Source: Geobacteraceae bacterium (GTDB lineage: Bacteria > Desulfobacterota > Desulfuromonadia > Geobacterales > Pseudopelobacteraceae). From it: DNA of 64,000 nucleotides. The position numbers and the translations under genes were made by a program. The notes below the pieces were generated by a model. It saw nothing but the letters and a program-made list of their open reading frames with translations, made no database searches and had not been told where the DNA came from. Positions 7,680 through 17,240 of the stretch are shown one piece after another (within the stretch, counting starts at the first letter, position 1; each line of letters opens with the position of its first letter). The DNA lies in the NCBI GenBank assembly GCA_016720395.1, contig JADKKR010000009.1:1-64000 (forward strand), written 5' to 3'.

Positions 7680-10600
7680 TTATGCCGGAATATCAGCCAG
7701 CAACAGTTCATTCGCCCGCCTGATGAATTCTGCCGACGGTTTGTCACGGTAGATGCCATGATGCGGGTTTTCTGCGTTCACACCGCGCAGGTAGACGTAA
7801 ATGGCTCCGCCGAAGTGCGTTTCATAGCTGTATCCCGGCAGGTGGAGCCTGAGATGGCGGTCCAGCGCCAGGGAGTAGAGGTGGTACTGCAGGATGTAGG
7901 AATGATCGGCCATGGAGCGGGCCATGCCGGCGTGGGCGTAGTCGCTGTCGCTGAAGCCGAGGTGGTTCGATTTCCAGTCGATGATGTAGTAGCGGCCGTC
8001 ATGCTGAAAGACCAGGTCCATGAAACCGTGCAGCATCCCGCAGCTCTGCTGAAAGTGCATCCCGGTCAGCAGTTCGCTGAACCTGCCGTGCAGTTCCGGG
8101 TCCAGCAGGCCGTCAAAAAGCTGCCGGAGCAGTTCCGGAGAGAGCTTCATAATGGGCAGGAAAAACTCCAGCTCCGGCTGCCAGTCACCTTTGTTAAGAT
8201 TTCCAAGGCTGAAGCCGGGTGCATCGGCAATCAACTCCGCCCGTGACACTTCCCGCGTCATTTGTAAGACGGCAGGCAGCCACTGCTCATCATAACCGGC
8301 CGCCAGAAGACAGGCGCGGATTGTCTGTTCGATAGGTGAATCGCCGAGTTCAGCGAAATTAAGACGCTGCAGAATTTCGTGCAGACAGGTCCCGGCGGCT
8401 GCTCCGCGAGGGAAATCATAGATAGCGTGTCCGGTCGGCCGGGGAGATGGTTCCTGCACACCTTCGGATTCCAGTGTATTCAGGACATCATAATCACGCG
8501 GCTGCGGGGAGCGCTCAACCCCGGCGGTCAGACCGCTGAAGCTTGATACACGCCAGTCTGCTCGGATCGCATGGGACAGGCTGAGACAGGTGAACGGCGT
8601 GATCTGCTCCTGTGACGCTTGATACGGCGGGGCAGGGATGTCAACCGGCAGAAGATCAGCCGTCAGGACATTGCCCGGCGGGCTGAGCAGACGGATATCG
8701 TTCAGAATGTCCTGGTCGGGATATGATTTGAATTCCTTTGGATCAGGCACCGTCCTGCCGTGCAGCAGCGGGAAGAGCGGCGAGTTCTGCGCACCGTTGA
8801 TGCATCCCCAGTCAACATAGCAGAGGAATTCGGCGCGGGTGAGGGCAACGTACAGCGACCGTGCCGCCTCGGCGGCCCGTTCCCCGGCAGCACGGCTCTT
8901 GCTGAGATCCTGCTGATCGGAGCCGAGATCAAGGATCAGCCTGTTGCTATCGTCATGAAAGAGCAGCTGATCATATGGTGCGGAAGGGCTGTCCCAGGCA
9001 AACGGCAGGAAGACCACCGGGTATTCAAGGCCCTTGCTGGCGTGGATGGTAGAGAGCTGGACCGCGTTGGCATCGGTCTCCAACCGCAGCAGCGCGGTTT
9101 CATTCTTCTCTCTGCGGGTTATGCGCCGTTCAAGCCAGGTAACCAGCCCTTCCAGGGAGAGCCCCTGCTCCCGTTCGGCCTGGTGGAGCAGTTCGACGCA
9201 GTGCAGGACATTGGTCAGGATCCGTTCTCCGCCGATCCGGCCCAGGGCCCGTCTGCGTACACCGCATTCTCCCAGCAGCCGTTCCGCCAGGGCGATCACG
9301 CCGCCTGTCCGCGCTGTCTCCTGCAACCCTCGAAAACGAAGCAGCCATTGCTCCCATGGGCGGTCATCACCTGTTTCACCGAGATATTCTGCCACCTGGT
9401 TGGCTGTCAGGCACATCGTGCCGGTCAGCAGGGCTTCGCGCACCAGGCGTTCACGCGCAGGCTCAGCGGCTGCCCGGATGATCCGCAGCAGGTCCATGGC
9501 CTCGTCTGACTCAAAGATCGTCGAGCTGCCGTGCTGCACAGAGGGAATGCCCTGTTCCCTGAGGGCCTTCTGGACCAGATCGGCCTGGTAGTGCGCCTTG
9601 ACCAGTACGGCGATGTCGCCGGGTGTCAGTTTCCGTCTGCCGTTTTTGTCGATGATCTCTCTGCTGCCGTCCAGCAGGCGGGCAATTTCCGCAGCCACGC
9701 AGCGGATAATGGTGCGGTTGGCCTCCCCTTTGTTCACGGCTGCGGTCTGATTGTCTCGCGGATATACCCGGAACCGGAGCGGCTCTGCGACCGGCTCGCC
9801 GTTTTCAAGGAGGCAGTGCCCCGCATCCCTGCCTGATTTCACCGGACTGAACTCGATTGCGCGACAGCGAAACGGGTCGGCTTCAGCTCCGAAGAGAGCG
9901 TTTACTGCATTGACCAGAGGCTTGACCGAGCGGCGGTTGGTATCCAGGGTGGCTCGTTTGTTTTCATGTACCGAGCGGGCGGCGGCGATATAGGCGAAGA
10001 TGTCGGCACCGCGAAAGCTGTAGATGGCCTGCTTGGGGTCACCGATCAGATACAGCGGGTACGAAGCATCGTTCGGGCAGATTTCCGGGCTGAGTTCTTC
10101 GACGGGGCCTGCAGCCGAAACCGGATTTGCAGGCAGTCCGGCAAGCCGGGAAAAGATCTGCCACTGCAGCGGGTCGGTGTCCTGAAACTCGTCGATCAGG
10201 GCGGCCCGGTAGCGTGTGCGCAAGCTCGTGAGAAGCTGCCCGCCGTTTCCGGATTCCAGCGCCGTGTGCAGGTCCAGCAGCAGGTCGTCAAAACAGCGCA
10301 GGTTTTGAGCGCGTTTGCGGCGCGGAAGCTCTTCTTTCATCCAGCTGTGCAGGCGGGTCTGGCGGTGGATACGCTTTTCAGTGAAGGCCTGTTCGAGCCG
10401 GATCAGCGTGTCGAACATATCCTGGCAGAACGTGAAAAAATGGTGCGTGGGGAGGGTGGAGGCTGCTGTAGCGCTTCTCTCGATCTTTTTGGAGGTAAAG
10501 AATTCCAGCTTGTCGCACTGTTTCATCGGGTTCTTCAGACTGAGCCATTGCGAGAATACCTCAGAGGCGGTCGAGATCTGAGCCGGGCTGTAGCTCCTCT

Positions 10601-11327
10601 GGTTAAGGCGGGCGGCGGCCAGGTCATTCAGAATACCGATACGGTCAATCTGCCAGAGCGATTCCAGTTGCAGAAACAGCTCGCCGCACCGGGCAGCCGG
10701 TTCACCAAGATCGGGGTCATCCGTTGCCGGGATGATCGACAGTGCTGCATCCTGATAATGCCCCTTGAAAGGTTTAGCCAGTTTTTCCGGCGTGTATCCG
10801 GCGTCAATCAGCTGCTTCAGAAATACATCCGGCTCGTTCATGATGCCGGAACGCCAGAAGTCCCGGAAGACCTCATCTACGAGAGCACTCTGGTCGGTGA
10901 TCATCTCGGTGTCAAACAGCGATCCGCTCTCGAAAGCGTTTTCCAGCAGCGCCCGCTGGCAGAAACCGTGGATGGTGTAAATGGCGGCGTCATCGAAGGA
11001 GTAGAGCGCCATGGTGAGCAGTTTTACTGCCGTTTTTCTGTCTGTTGTCCGTGATTCAAGAAGTATCTTCTCCAGATCATCTGCCGGCTGCCGGTTGCTG
11101 CTGTAGAGTTCCAAGGTCTCGCGGATCCTGGTTCTGATCCGGTCACGCAGTTCGGCGGTGGCGGCCTTGGTGTAGGTCACCACCAGAATCTCCTCCGGTC
11201 GCAGCTGTTTCTCCAGCAGCAGCAGGATATACAGCGCGGCAATGGTCCAGGTCTTGCCGGTTCCGGCGCTGGCCTCGATCAGGTGCAGGCCGGATGTCTC
11301 GATATGTGCCAGGTTCAGGTGCTTCAT
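7680..11327 (-). CDS. recB: exodeoxyribonuclease V beta subunit RecB
   Basis: A 1215-residue UvrD-type helicase/nuclease, similar in length to E. coli RecB (about 1180). Walker A is at residues 18-27 (EASAGTGKTW, K25). Other helicase blocks visible include IDEFQDTDPLQWQIF, LIGDPKQAIYSFRGADIF and STIHASKGLEYPVVFLP. The C-terminal nuclease domain keeps GFMDLVFQHDGRYYIIDWKSN, with the catalytic Asp and Lys. With RecC it processes double-strand ends for homologous recombination. It starts inside the last codons of recC (4-nt overlap). No recD follows; the next gene downstream is on the other strand. Confidence 0.97.
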   Translation of the reverse strand: MKHLNLAHIETSGLHLIEASAGTGKTWTIAALYILLLLEKQLRPEEILVVTYTKAATAELRDRIRTRIRETLELYSSNRQPADDLEKILLESRTTDRKTAVKLLTMALYSFDDAAIYTIHGFCQRALLENAFESGSLFDTEMITDQSALVDEVFRDFWRSGIMNEPDVFLKQLIDAGYTPEKLAKPFKGHYQDAALSIIPATDDPDLGEPAARCGELFLQLESLWQIDRIGILNDLAAARLNQRSYSPAQISTASEVFSQWLSLKNPMKQCDKLEFFTSKKIERSATAASTLPTHHFFTFCQDMFDTLIRLEQAFTEKRIHRQTRLHSWMKEELPRRKRAQNLRCFDDLLLDLHTALESGNGGQLLTSLRTRYRAALIDEFQDTDPLQWQIFSRLAGLPANPVSAAGPVEELSPEICPNDASYPLYLIGDPKQAIYSFRGADIFAYIAAARSVHENKRATLDTNRRSVKPLVNAVNALFGAEADPFRCRAIEFSPVKSGRDAGHCLLENGEPVAEPLRFRVYPRDNQTAAVNKGEANRTIIRCVAAEIARLLDGSREIIDKNGRRKLTPGDIAVLVKAHYQADLVQKALREQGIPSVQHGSSTIFESDEAMDLLRIIRAAAEPARERLVREALLTGTMCLTANQVAEYLGETGDDRPWEQWLLRFRGLQETARTGGVIALAERLLGECGVRRRALGRIGGERILTNVLHCVELLHQAEREQGLSLEGLVTWLERRITRREKNETALLRLETDANAVQLSTIHASKGLEYPVVFLPFAWDSPSAPYDQLLFHDDSNRLILDLGSDQQDLSKSRAAGERAAEAARSLYVALTRAEFLCYVDWGCINGAQNSPLFPLLHGRTVPDPKEFKSYPDQDILNDIRLLSPPGNVLTADLLPVDIPAPPYQASQEQITPFTCLSLSHAIRADWRVSSFSGLTAGVERSPQPRDYDVLNTLESEGVQEPSPRPTGHAIYDFPRGAAAGTCLHEILQRLNFAELGDSPIEQTIRACLLAAGYDEQWLPAVLQMTREVSRAELIADAPGFSLGNLNKGDWQPELEFFLPIMKLSPELLRQLFDGLLDPELHGRFSELLTGMHFQQSCGMLHGFMDLVFQHDGRYYIIDWKSNHLGFSDSDYAHAGMARSMADHSYILQYHLYSLALDRHLRLHLPGYSYETHFGGAIYVYLRGVNAENPHHGIYRDKPSAEFIRRANELLLADIPA

Positions 11328-14300
11328 GCGGTTTTCTTCTCATCGGCAATGGCCGGTGTCAGCAGCGGTCCGTAGATTTGCGCTGCCAGGTGTTGAAATT
11401 CATCGTCCAGCACATCCTGACCGGCAAAGCAGAGTGTCAGGGATGGATCGGAGGATTCTGCGGGGGAGGGTGAGTGATCAGTTCCGTTCCAGCGGTCTTC
11501 TGCCTTTGCCTGATCCCCGCTGACATACAGCCAGGAAGACTGCGGGAAGAAATGCAGCGGCCGGCGCAGCCCCTCGCGGTAGAGCAACAGCAGATCGGCC
11601 AGCAGCTCTGCCGCATTGTCCAGCGGCTGCAGGGTCAGGGTTCGGTCGCTGCAGATCAGGCGACTCTCGCGGGGGTATCCTTCAGGTTTGAGGGTGTTGA
11701 GAAGCAGATGCTCGCACCACAGGGTCAGACGATCCTTCCCCTTTATGGTGGCACAGCGCCAGCGGATATGACGGCCTGCGTGAAGTCCGTCCAGCATACC
11801 GCTTACCAGCGTGCCGTCCATTGTGTGTGAAACCGGAAGAGGCTCCAGCGGCTCACCCGATTGTTCTGATACCAGGCGGGCAAATGCTCCGCACTCGGCC
11901 AGAGCGGCATCAAAGGCGGCCTGTCCTGCATAGAGCGGCGGCAGCAGACCGCGGGCACGGGCGGAAGCATACAATCCGTCGCTGCTTCCTCCCTCCAGAA
12001 GCCTAGAGGTCAGTTCCTGCTTGAGGGTGTAGCCGTCCAGTCCGACCAGTGCAAAAGGTTCCTGCTCTTCCAGTTCGCCGGCAGGATCGAAGGGTTTCAG
12101 GTTCATGCGCCGGGCCAGGAAGGTCCGGGCAGGGTTATGCAGAAAGCTGATCAGCTGCTGCAGGGGAAGCTCCTGCCACAGCCGGGGATCGTCGGCCAGA
12201 GGTGTGTCCATGAAAATCCGCCGTGAGCGGATGGATCTGCGCCGGGCTTCCAGCGCATCCCGGTTTTCAAGGGAGTAGCTGAACAGCCGGCTGTCGTTGC
12301 CGCTGTTGAAGTATTCCTCGCTGAAACCCTGCAGCCGGTGGCGGGTGATAATCTCCGGAGCCGCCTCCGGTGATCCTTCGCGCACAAAGCCGTGACGGAC
12401 GTAATCCAGCAGTTCCGATACCACCACCGAAGGGGGGATGGTCGTATTGTCGCGGTCGCTCTGTCCGGTGTAGCTGATGTAAAAACGCTCACCGGCCGAC
12501 ATGAGCGCTTCCAGGAACAGGTAGCGGTCCTCGTCACGGATGGAGCGGTCGCCACGCCTGCGTGTGCCGGCCATCAGGCTGAAAGCGGGGGGGCGCGGAT
12601 TCCTGGGGAAGACGCCGTCGTTCATCCCCACCAGGCAGACAACCCGCAGGGGGATGCTGCGCATGGGGAGCATGGCACAGAAGGTTACCCGCCCCCCCAG
12701 GAATCCGAAAGAGCCGCTCTCTTTGTCCAGTAATCCGGAGAGCGTTTCGTGCACCGCCTCCAGGCCGATAGGGTGATCAAAACCGGATTGGATCTGCGTC
12801 TCCCGCAGGCTTTGAAATGCGGCATAGAGACAGGCACAGCTGGTGTCGTTGCCGTCCAGCGGGCTGAGAAAGCGGTCCGCAATGCCGGACAGAGCCAGGG
12901 ACCAGTCTGCCAGGGTCTGCTTCACGGAGAGCTGCCGGGAAAGGCCGGATGCAGCGTCGACGAACGCGGCCAGCCTGCCCAGAACCTGCGCCTGCTTTCC
13001 TTCCACATTGTCGCAGGGCATGATTCCGGCAAAGAGCCGGTCACTGTCAGGCGCCAGGGCATAGCCGAGCATCAGCCTGTCCAGCCCTGACTGCCAGCTG
13101 AAATCGGCATAACCGGGGAAGCCGAGGGATAAACGGTGTTCCCCGTCCAGCCCCCAGCGTACACCGCTGGCGCCGAGCCATTCGCGGATACGGCTCAGCT
13201 CTTCGGGCGTGATCTCATAACGGGCCATGACCTGCGGGCTCTCCAGCACCTCCAGCATACTGTTGACGCCGAAACGTCCGGAGGGGAGAGTAATGATCTT
13301 AAGGAAGGTGCTGATAACCGGGTTCTGCGCCCGGGCGCCCTGATCGGCGATGGTGAACGGGATTGCCGGACGACCGCCGCAGCGGGTGCCGAATGTAGCC
13401 GTGATATAGGGGGCGTAGGCGGCAATGTCCGGGGTCATGACGACAATGTCGCGCGGCTCCAGGTCCGGGGTGTCTTCGAACATCTGCAGCAGGCTGTCGT
13501 AGAGGGTTTCCATCTCGCGCAGCGGTCCGTGACAGGAATGGATCTGCAGGGAGCGGTCGCCGGAGACGATCGTGGCCCGTGGAACCGCTCCGCCGCGGTC
13601 GCACAGTTCCAGGATGTCGTTCTGGATCGTGCCCAGCAGGCTGCTGCCCGGGGTGAACGGCATGGAATCCAGGTTGTTCCAGGTCGTGTCCCTGTCCAGC
13701 AGCAGGTTGAAGAACTCCTGCCCCTGGGTGCCCAGCGACGAGAGCAGCGGGTTGCCGGTCTCGTAGTATTCAAGCGCCTCGTCCGGGATCCGTGGGTCGA
13801 GTGCCAGATCCGCCTTGCGCTTTTGGGGGAGCAGGTCTCCCCAGTAGGAACCGCAGGGATTGAGCAGGTAGAAATCCACGTCAATATGGCGGGAGAGAAG
13901 CGAAAAGAACTCCAGGTGGAAAGGCGGCAGGAAAGAGATGCCGAACAGGCTGATGCGCGGAGGTAAGGTCCCCGGCGGGAGTCCGCCGATTTCCAGGCGG
14001 TTCCGGAATTCCTTCAGCAGGGCCGCCCGGTGCAGTCCGCTACATCCCAGGTTAAGGGCCCGCCAGAGGACGGCCTGCCAGTCGCTACCGCCGCCCCGGT
14101 CCCACTGCTGGATAGTTTGCGGGCGGAAGATAGTGTACTGGTCGAAGGTGTCGGCCAGCGTGCGGGAAAACTGCAGCAGCCGGCGGTCATCGCTGCGGTC
14201 TCCCAGATAGGAGGCGATCTGTTCAAACCCGGGACGGTCGCGGTATCCGGGAAGCAGGGCGGCGATGCGCCAGGCCAAGGTGTCCAGGGCAAAGGGGGAT

Positions 14301-14551
14301 GATTCGGGGATGCCGGGCACAACAGCGCGGAAGAACAGGTCGAGTGTGTCGTTGGGGAAACGGAAATCCAGCCCGGCACAGACACCCCGGGCGGCGGCGA
14401 GCTCCATGGAAAGCCAGCGCCCCATGCCGTTACTCAGGACCACGACCGTTTCGCGGGCCAGCGGAGCTGCCGGATGTCCGGCAAGCGTGCCGGCCAGTTC
14501 TGCAGACAGACGGGTCAGGGAGCTGCTGGTGTGTACGGTGAAGGTCGGCAT
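11324..14551 (-). CDS. recC: exodeoxyribonuclease V gamma subunit RecC
   Basis: A 1075-residue protein, slightly shorter than E. coli RecC (1122). It carries the inactive helicase-like fold of the family. Characteristic stretches include VVLSNGMGRWLSMELA near the start, DIVVMTPDIAAYAPYI, and VVCLVGMNDGVFPRNPRPP. RecC recognises Chi and holds RecB and RecD together. It is the first gene of the recC-recB unit and is divergent from yicC, with a possible promoter in the 99-nt gap. The final residues overlap the recB start. Confidence 0.95.
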   Translation of the reverse strand: MPTFTVHTSSSLTRLSAELAGTLAGHPAAPLARETVVVLSNGMGRWLSMELAAARGVCAGLDFRFPNDTLDLFFRAVVPGIPESSPFALDTLAWRIAALLPGYRDRPGFEQIASYLGDRSDDRRLLQFSRTLADTFDQYTIFRPQTIQQWDRGGGSDWQAVLWRALNLGCSGLHRAALLKEFRNRLEIGGLPPGTLPPRISLFGISFLPPFHLEFFSLLSRHIDVDFYLLNPCGSYWGDLLPQKRKADLALDPRIPDEALEYYETGNPLLSSLGTQGQEFFNLLLDRDTTWNNLDSMPFTPGSSLLGTIQNDILELCDRGGAVPRATIVSGDRSLQIHSCHGPLREMETLYDSLLQMFEDTPDLEPRDIVVMTPDIAAYAPYITATFGTRCGGRPAIPFTIADQGARAQNPVISTFLKIITLPSGRFGVNSMLEVLESPQVMARYEITPEELSRIREWLGASGVRWGLDGEHRLSLGFPGYADFSWQSGLDRLMLGYALAPDSDRLFAGIMPCDNVEGKQAQVLGRLAAFVDAASGLSRQLSVKQTLADWSLALSGIADRFLSPLDGNDTSCACLYAAFQSLRETQIQSGFDHPIGLEAVHETLSGLLDKESGSFGFLGGRVTFCAMLPMRSIPLRVVCLVGMNDGVFPRNPRPPAFSLMAGTRRRGDRSIRDEDRYLFLEALMSAGERFYISYTGQSDRDNTTIPPSVVVSELLDYVRHGFVREGSPEAAPEIITRHRLQGFSEEYFNSGNDSRLFSYSLENRDALEARRRSIRSRRIFMDTPLADDPRLWQELPLQQLISFLHNPARTFLARRMNLKPFDPAGELEEQEPFALVGLDGYTLKQELTSRLLEGGSSDGLYASARARGLLPPLYAGQAAFDAALAECGAFARLVSEQSGEPLEPLPVSHTMDGTLVSGMLDGLHAGRHIRWRCATIKGKDRLTLWCEHLLLNTLKPEGYPRESRLICSDRTLTLQPLDNAAELLADLLLLYREGLRRPLHFFPQSSWLYVSGDQAKAEDRWNGTDHSPSPAESSDPSLTLCFAGQDVLDDEFQHLAAQIYGPLLTPAIADEKKTA

Positions 14552-14559
14552 AGGTCGAA

Positions 14560-14587
14560 ACTATACCCGAAATGGCTGGACAAACAA
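14560..14587 (-). promoter_or_regulatory. possible promoter for recC-recB
   Basis: On the minus strand: TTGTTT (14587-14582), a 16-nt spacer, then TATAGT (14565-14560), about 9 nt before the recC start. The short leader weakens the case. Confidence 0.35.
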
Positions 14588-14650
14588 GAGTAATGTGGGC
14601 TATGTCATGACAGGTACGACGTATGGTGACACATGAGGGAGGACGGCACA

Positions 14651-15529
14651 ATGATCAAGAGCATGACCGGTTACGGCAAGGGTGAGGCGGTTTCGGGGCA
14701 GGGTGTTTTTTCGGTTGAGGTCCGCTCGGTCAACCACCGCTACGGCGAGATCTCCGTGCGCATGCCGCGGGCATTTTATTCCCAGGAAAACGACATCAAG
14801 CGCCTGGCTTCGACGGTACTGAAGCGGGGCAAGATCGATGTGACGGTGCAGTGGGAGGAGTCTGCCGGCGCTGACTCAATCCCGCAGATCAACCGGGAGC
14901 TGGCCGCGGGATACTGCGAGGCCTTCCGGCAGCTGTCGGGAGAACTGGGCCTGCCGGGTGATGTGCCGCTGACGCTGATCCTCGGTCAGAAAGGGGTGCT
15001 GCGCGATTCCGGCACGGTGATCGACGAGGCCGAACTGCTGCCGCAGCTGACCGAAGCGGTGCAGGCGGCGGTGGCTGCCATCGACGGCATGCGTATGCGG
15101 GAAGGGGAGGCGCTGGCTGCCGACCTGCTCGCCCGGCGCCGGCAGCTGGCCGAATGGGTTGATCAGATCCGGGTCCGTACGCCGCTGATGGTCGCAGAAT
15201 ACCAGCAGAAACTTTCAAACCGCCTGGAACAGCTGCTGGGGGACGTGGAGCTCGACCCGGCCCGGCTGGCCCAGGAGGTGGCGCTACTGGCCGACCGCTG
15301 CGACATCACCGAGGAGCTGGTGCGCCTGGGCAGCCACTTTGCCCAGTTCGACGAGGCCATGTGTCTGAATGAGCCGGTGGGGCGAAAACTGGATTTCCTG
15401 ATGCAGGAGATGAACCGCGAGGTCAATACGATCGGTTCCAAGGCCAACGACGCGCTTATCGCCTCACTGGTGATCCAGATCAAGGCCGAGATGGAAAAGA
15501 TGCGCGAACAGGTCCAGAACATAGAATGA
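14651..15529 (+). CDS. YicC family endoribonuclease
   Basis: 292 residues from ATG 14651. That start gives the family opening MIKSMTGYGKGEA and has AGGGAGGA about 7 nt upstream; the in-frame ATG at 14633 lies before the ribosome site. The YicC N-terminal domain (VEVRSVNHRYGEISVRMP) and the DUF1732 C-terminal domain (EEVALLADRCDITEEL-like, then GRKLDFLMQEMNREVNTIGSK) are both complete. Family members are RNases linked to stationary-phase survival and small-RNA turnover. YicC often sits next to gmk; here it is followed instead by the pyrimidine operon with its own promoter. Confidence 0.92.
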   Translation: MIKSMTGYGKGEAVSGQGVFSVEVRSVNHRYGEISVRMPRAFYSQENDIKRLASTVLKRGKIDVTVQWEESAGADSIPQINRELAAGYCEAFRQLSGELGLPGDVPLTLILGQKGVLRDSGTVIDEAELLPQLTEAVQAAVAAIDGMRMREGEALAADLLARRRQLAEWVDQIRVRTPLMVAEYQQKLSNRLEQLLGDVELDPARLAQEVALLADRCDITEELVRLGSHFAQFDEAMCLNEPVGRKLDFLMQEMNREVNTIGSKANDALIASLVIQIKAEMEKMREQVQNIE

Positions 15530-15578
15530 TAGCAGTATCGGATAGTTAGACTTATTTAGCTGTTCATAAAAACTCCGC

Positions 15579-15607
15579 TTGACCTGCCGGATGGTCGGTG
15601 ATAGAGT
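15579..15607 (+). promoter_or_regulatory. promoter of the pyr operon
   Basis: TTGACC, a 17-nt spacer, then TAGAGT. It lies about 30 nt before the PyrR-binding hairpin, which gives the attenuator leader the expected position at the transcript's 5' end. Confidence 0.6.
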
Positions 15608-15635
15608 TCCATGCACATATACACCACTACCTTTT

Positions 15636-15730
15636 AATCCGGTCCGAGAGGCCGGCAAGGGTTACACCATGATTGAAGCGGGACACATTCAGAAGAGTCT
15701 TGCCGCCTGGAGCGGGGAGGCTCTTTTTTT
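15636..15730 (+). promoter_or_regulatory. PyrR-binding transcription attenuator
   Basis: The first part (15637-15662) carries the PyrR-recognition loop GTCCGAGAGGCCGGCAAGGG, matching the known TCCAGAGAGGCTGGCAAGGG type, within a CCGG/CCGG stem. The last part is a terminator (15694-15730): AGAGTCT pairs with AGGCTCT around a CCGC/GCGG inner stem, followed by seven Ts. GGCCGGCAAG of the first part can pair with CTTGCCGCC of the terminator's left arm (15699-15707), which forms the competing antiterminator. Known mechanism: UMP-bound PyrR holds the first hairpin, frees the terminator and lowers pyr expression. Confidence 0.85.
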
Positions 15731-15751
15731 ATGCACGGGAGAGGTGACCTT

Positions 15752-16288
15752 ATGGCGAACGAAAAGACAGTGATCATGGATAATAGCGGCATAAAGCGTG
15801 CTGTCACCAGGATCTCCCACGAGATCCTGGAGCGAAACAAGGGACTGGCTGATGTCGTTCTGATCGGCATCCGTTCCGGCGGAGCCTTCCTGGCCGAGGA
15901 GATCGGCCGCGTGACCGAGGTCATCGAAGGGGTCAAGGCTCCGGTGGGAGCCGTGGACATCACTCTCTACCGGGACGATGTCAGCGGGCACCTGCCGCAC
16001 CAGGCGGTCGGCAAGACCGATATCCCCTTTTCCCTGGAAGGCAAGCGAGTGGTGCTGGTGGATGACGTCCTCTTTACCGGGCGCACCATCCGGGCCGCCA
16101 TGGACGCCATGATGGACCACGGCCGGCCGGCCTGCATCCAGCTGGCGGTGCTGATCGACCGCGGTCACCGCGAACTGCCTATCCGGGCCGATTTTGTCGG
16201 GCGCAATGTCCCTACGAGCATCAAAGAGAACGTGGCTGTGCTGTTCGATGACAGGAATCAACCGGTTGAGGTTGTTCTGGAAAAATAA
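15752..16288 (+). CDS. pyrR: bifunctional pyr operon regulator / uracil phosphoribosyltransferase PyrR
   Basis: 178 residues from ATG 15752, where GAGAGGTGA lies upstream; the upstream ATG at 15731 overlaps the terminator's T tract and is unlikely. The PRPP-binding motif VVLVDDVLFTGRTIRAA is intact, as are the family blocks LIGIRSGGAFLAEEI and VDITLYRDDV. In known members PyrR binds the leader RNA with UMP and also makes UMP from uracil. It is the first gene of the operon, directly behind a matching attenuator. Confidence 0.96.
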   Translation: MANEKTVIMDNSGIKRAVTRISHEILERNKGLADVVLIGIRSGGAFLAEEIGRVTEVIEGVKAPVGAVDITLYRDDVSGHLPHQAVGKTDIPFSLEGKRVVLVDDVLFTGRTIRAAMDAMMDHGRPACIQLAVLIDRGHRELPIRADFVGRNVPTSIKENVAVLFDDRNQPVEVVLEK

Positions 16289-16303
16289 CGAGGGGAGGGC
16301 GGC

Positions 16304-17239
16304 ATGGCTGAATTCAAGCATAAGGACATCATTGCGCTGCGGGACCTGACCAAAGAGGAGATGGAGCTGCTTCTGTCGACGGCCGAGAGCATGCGCGAGA
16401 TCAACAGTCGCGACATCAAGAAGGTACCTACGCTGCGCGGCAAGACCATCATCAACCTGTTCTACGAGGCATCGACCCGGACCCGCACATCGTTCGAGAT
16501 CGCCGGCAAACGACTTTCGGCGGATACGGTCAATATCACCACTTCCAGCAGTTCCACAACCAAGGGCGAAACCCTGGCGGATACCGCGCTCAACCTGCTG
16601 GCCATGAAGCCGGACATCATTGTCATGCGCCACTCCGTTTCGGGATCACATTATTTCCTCTCCTCCAAGATGCCGGGATGCTCGATCATCAACGCCGGCG
16701 ACGGCACCCACGAGCATCCTTCCCAGGGACTCCTGGACATGCTGACCATCAAGGACCGCTTCGGGCGTCTGGACGGCCTCAAAGTGGCCATCGTGGGCGA
16801 TATCACCCACAGCCGCGTGGCCCGTTCCAATATCCAGGGGCTGACCAAGATGGGCTCTTCCCTCTTCCTGGCCGGCCCGCCGACCATGATGCCGCCGGGA
16901 GCCGAACGCCTGGGTAACGTCACGGTCTGCGGCTCCATGCAGGAGGCCATTCAGGATGCCGACGTGGTCATGATGCTGCGCATCCAGCAGGAGCGCCAGG
17001 GCAAGACACTGATGCCCAATGCCCGCGAATACTCGCGCTACTTCGGGCTCAACCCGCAGAACCTCAAACTGGCCAAACCGGATGCCATGGTCATGCACCC
17101 CGGACCGATCAACCGCGGGGTCGAGATGTCCTCCTACGTGGTGGACGGCGGTCAGTCTCATATCCTCAAACAGGTGGAGAACGGGGTGGCGGTGAGGATG
17201 GCCATGCTCTACCACGTTTGCGGCGGCGAACTCGAATAG
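16304..17239 (+). CDS. pyrB: aspartate carbamoyltransferase catalytic subunit
   Basis: A 311-residue enzyme that joins carbamoyl phosphate and aspartate, the committed step of pyrimidine synthesis. The carbamoyl phosphate site STRTRTSF is at residues 57-64. HPSQGLLDMLTI and VMHPGPINRGVEM mark the rest of the fold. It is 15 nt after pyrR with a GGAGGG site. No regulatory pyrI is present, consistent with control by PyrR attenuation. Confidence 0.97.
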   Translation: MAEFKHKDIIALRDLTKEEMELLLSTAESMREINSRDIKKVPTLRGKTIINLFYEASTRTRTSFEIAGKRLSADTVNITTSSSSTTKGETLADTALNLLAMKPDIIVMRHSVSGSHYFLSSKMPGCSIINAGDGTHEHPSQGLLDMLTIKDRFGRLDGLKVAIVGDITHSRVARSNIQGLTKMGSSLFLAGPPTMMPPGAERLGNVTVCGSMQEAIQDADVVMMLRIQQERQGKTLMPNAREYSRYFGLNPQNLKLAKPDAMVMHPGPINRGVEMSSYVVDGGQSHILKQVENGVAVRMAMLYHVCGGELE

Positions 17240-17240
17240 G

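Noticed and set aside
9966..11054. 362-codon frame opposite recB
   Set aside because: Lies wholly within recB, low-complexity composition, no motif.
14633..14650. Upstream ATG as the yicC start
   Set aside because: It precedes the ribosome site; ATG 14651 gives the conserved family N-terminus.
15689..16633. 314-codon minus-strand frame over pyrR and pyrB
   Set aside because: Overlaps two well-supported genes and an attenuator; a shadow.
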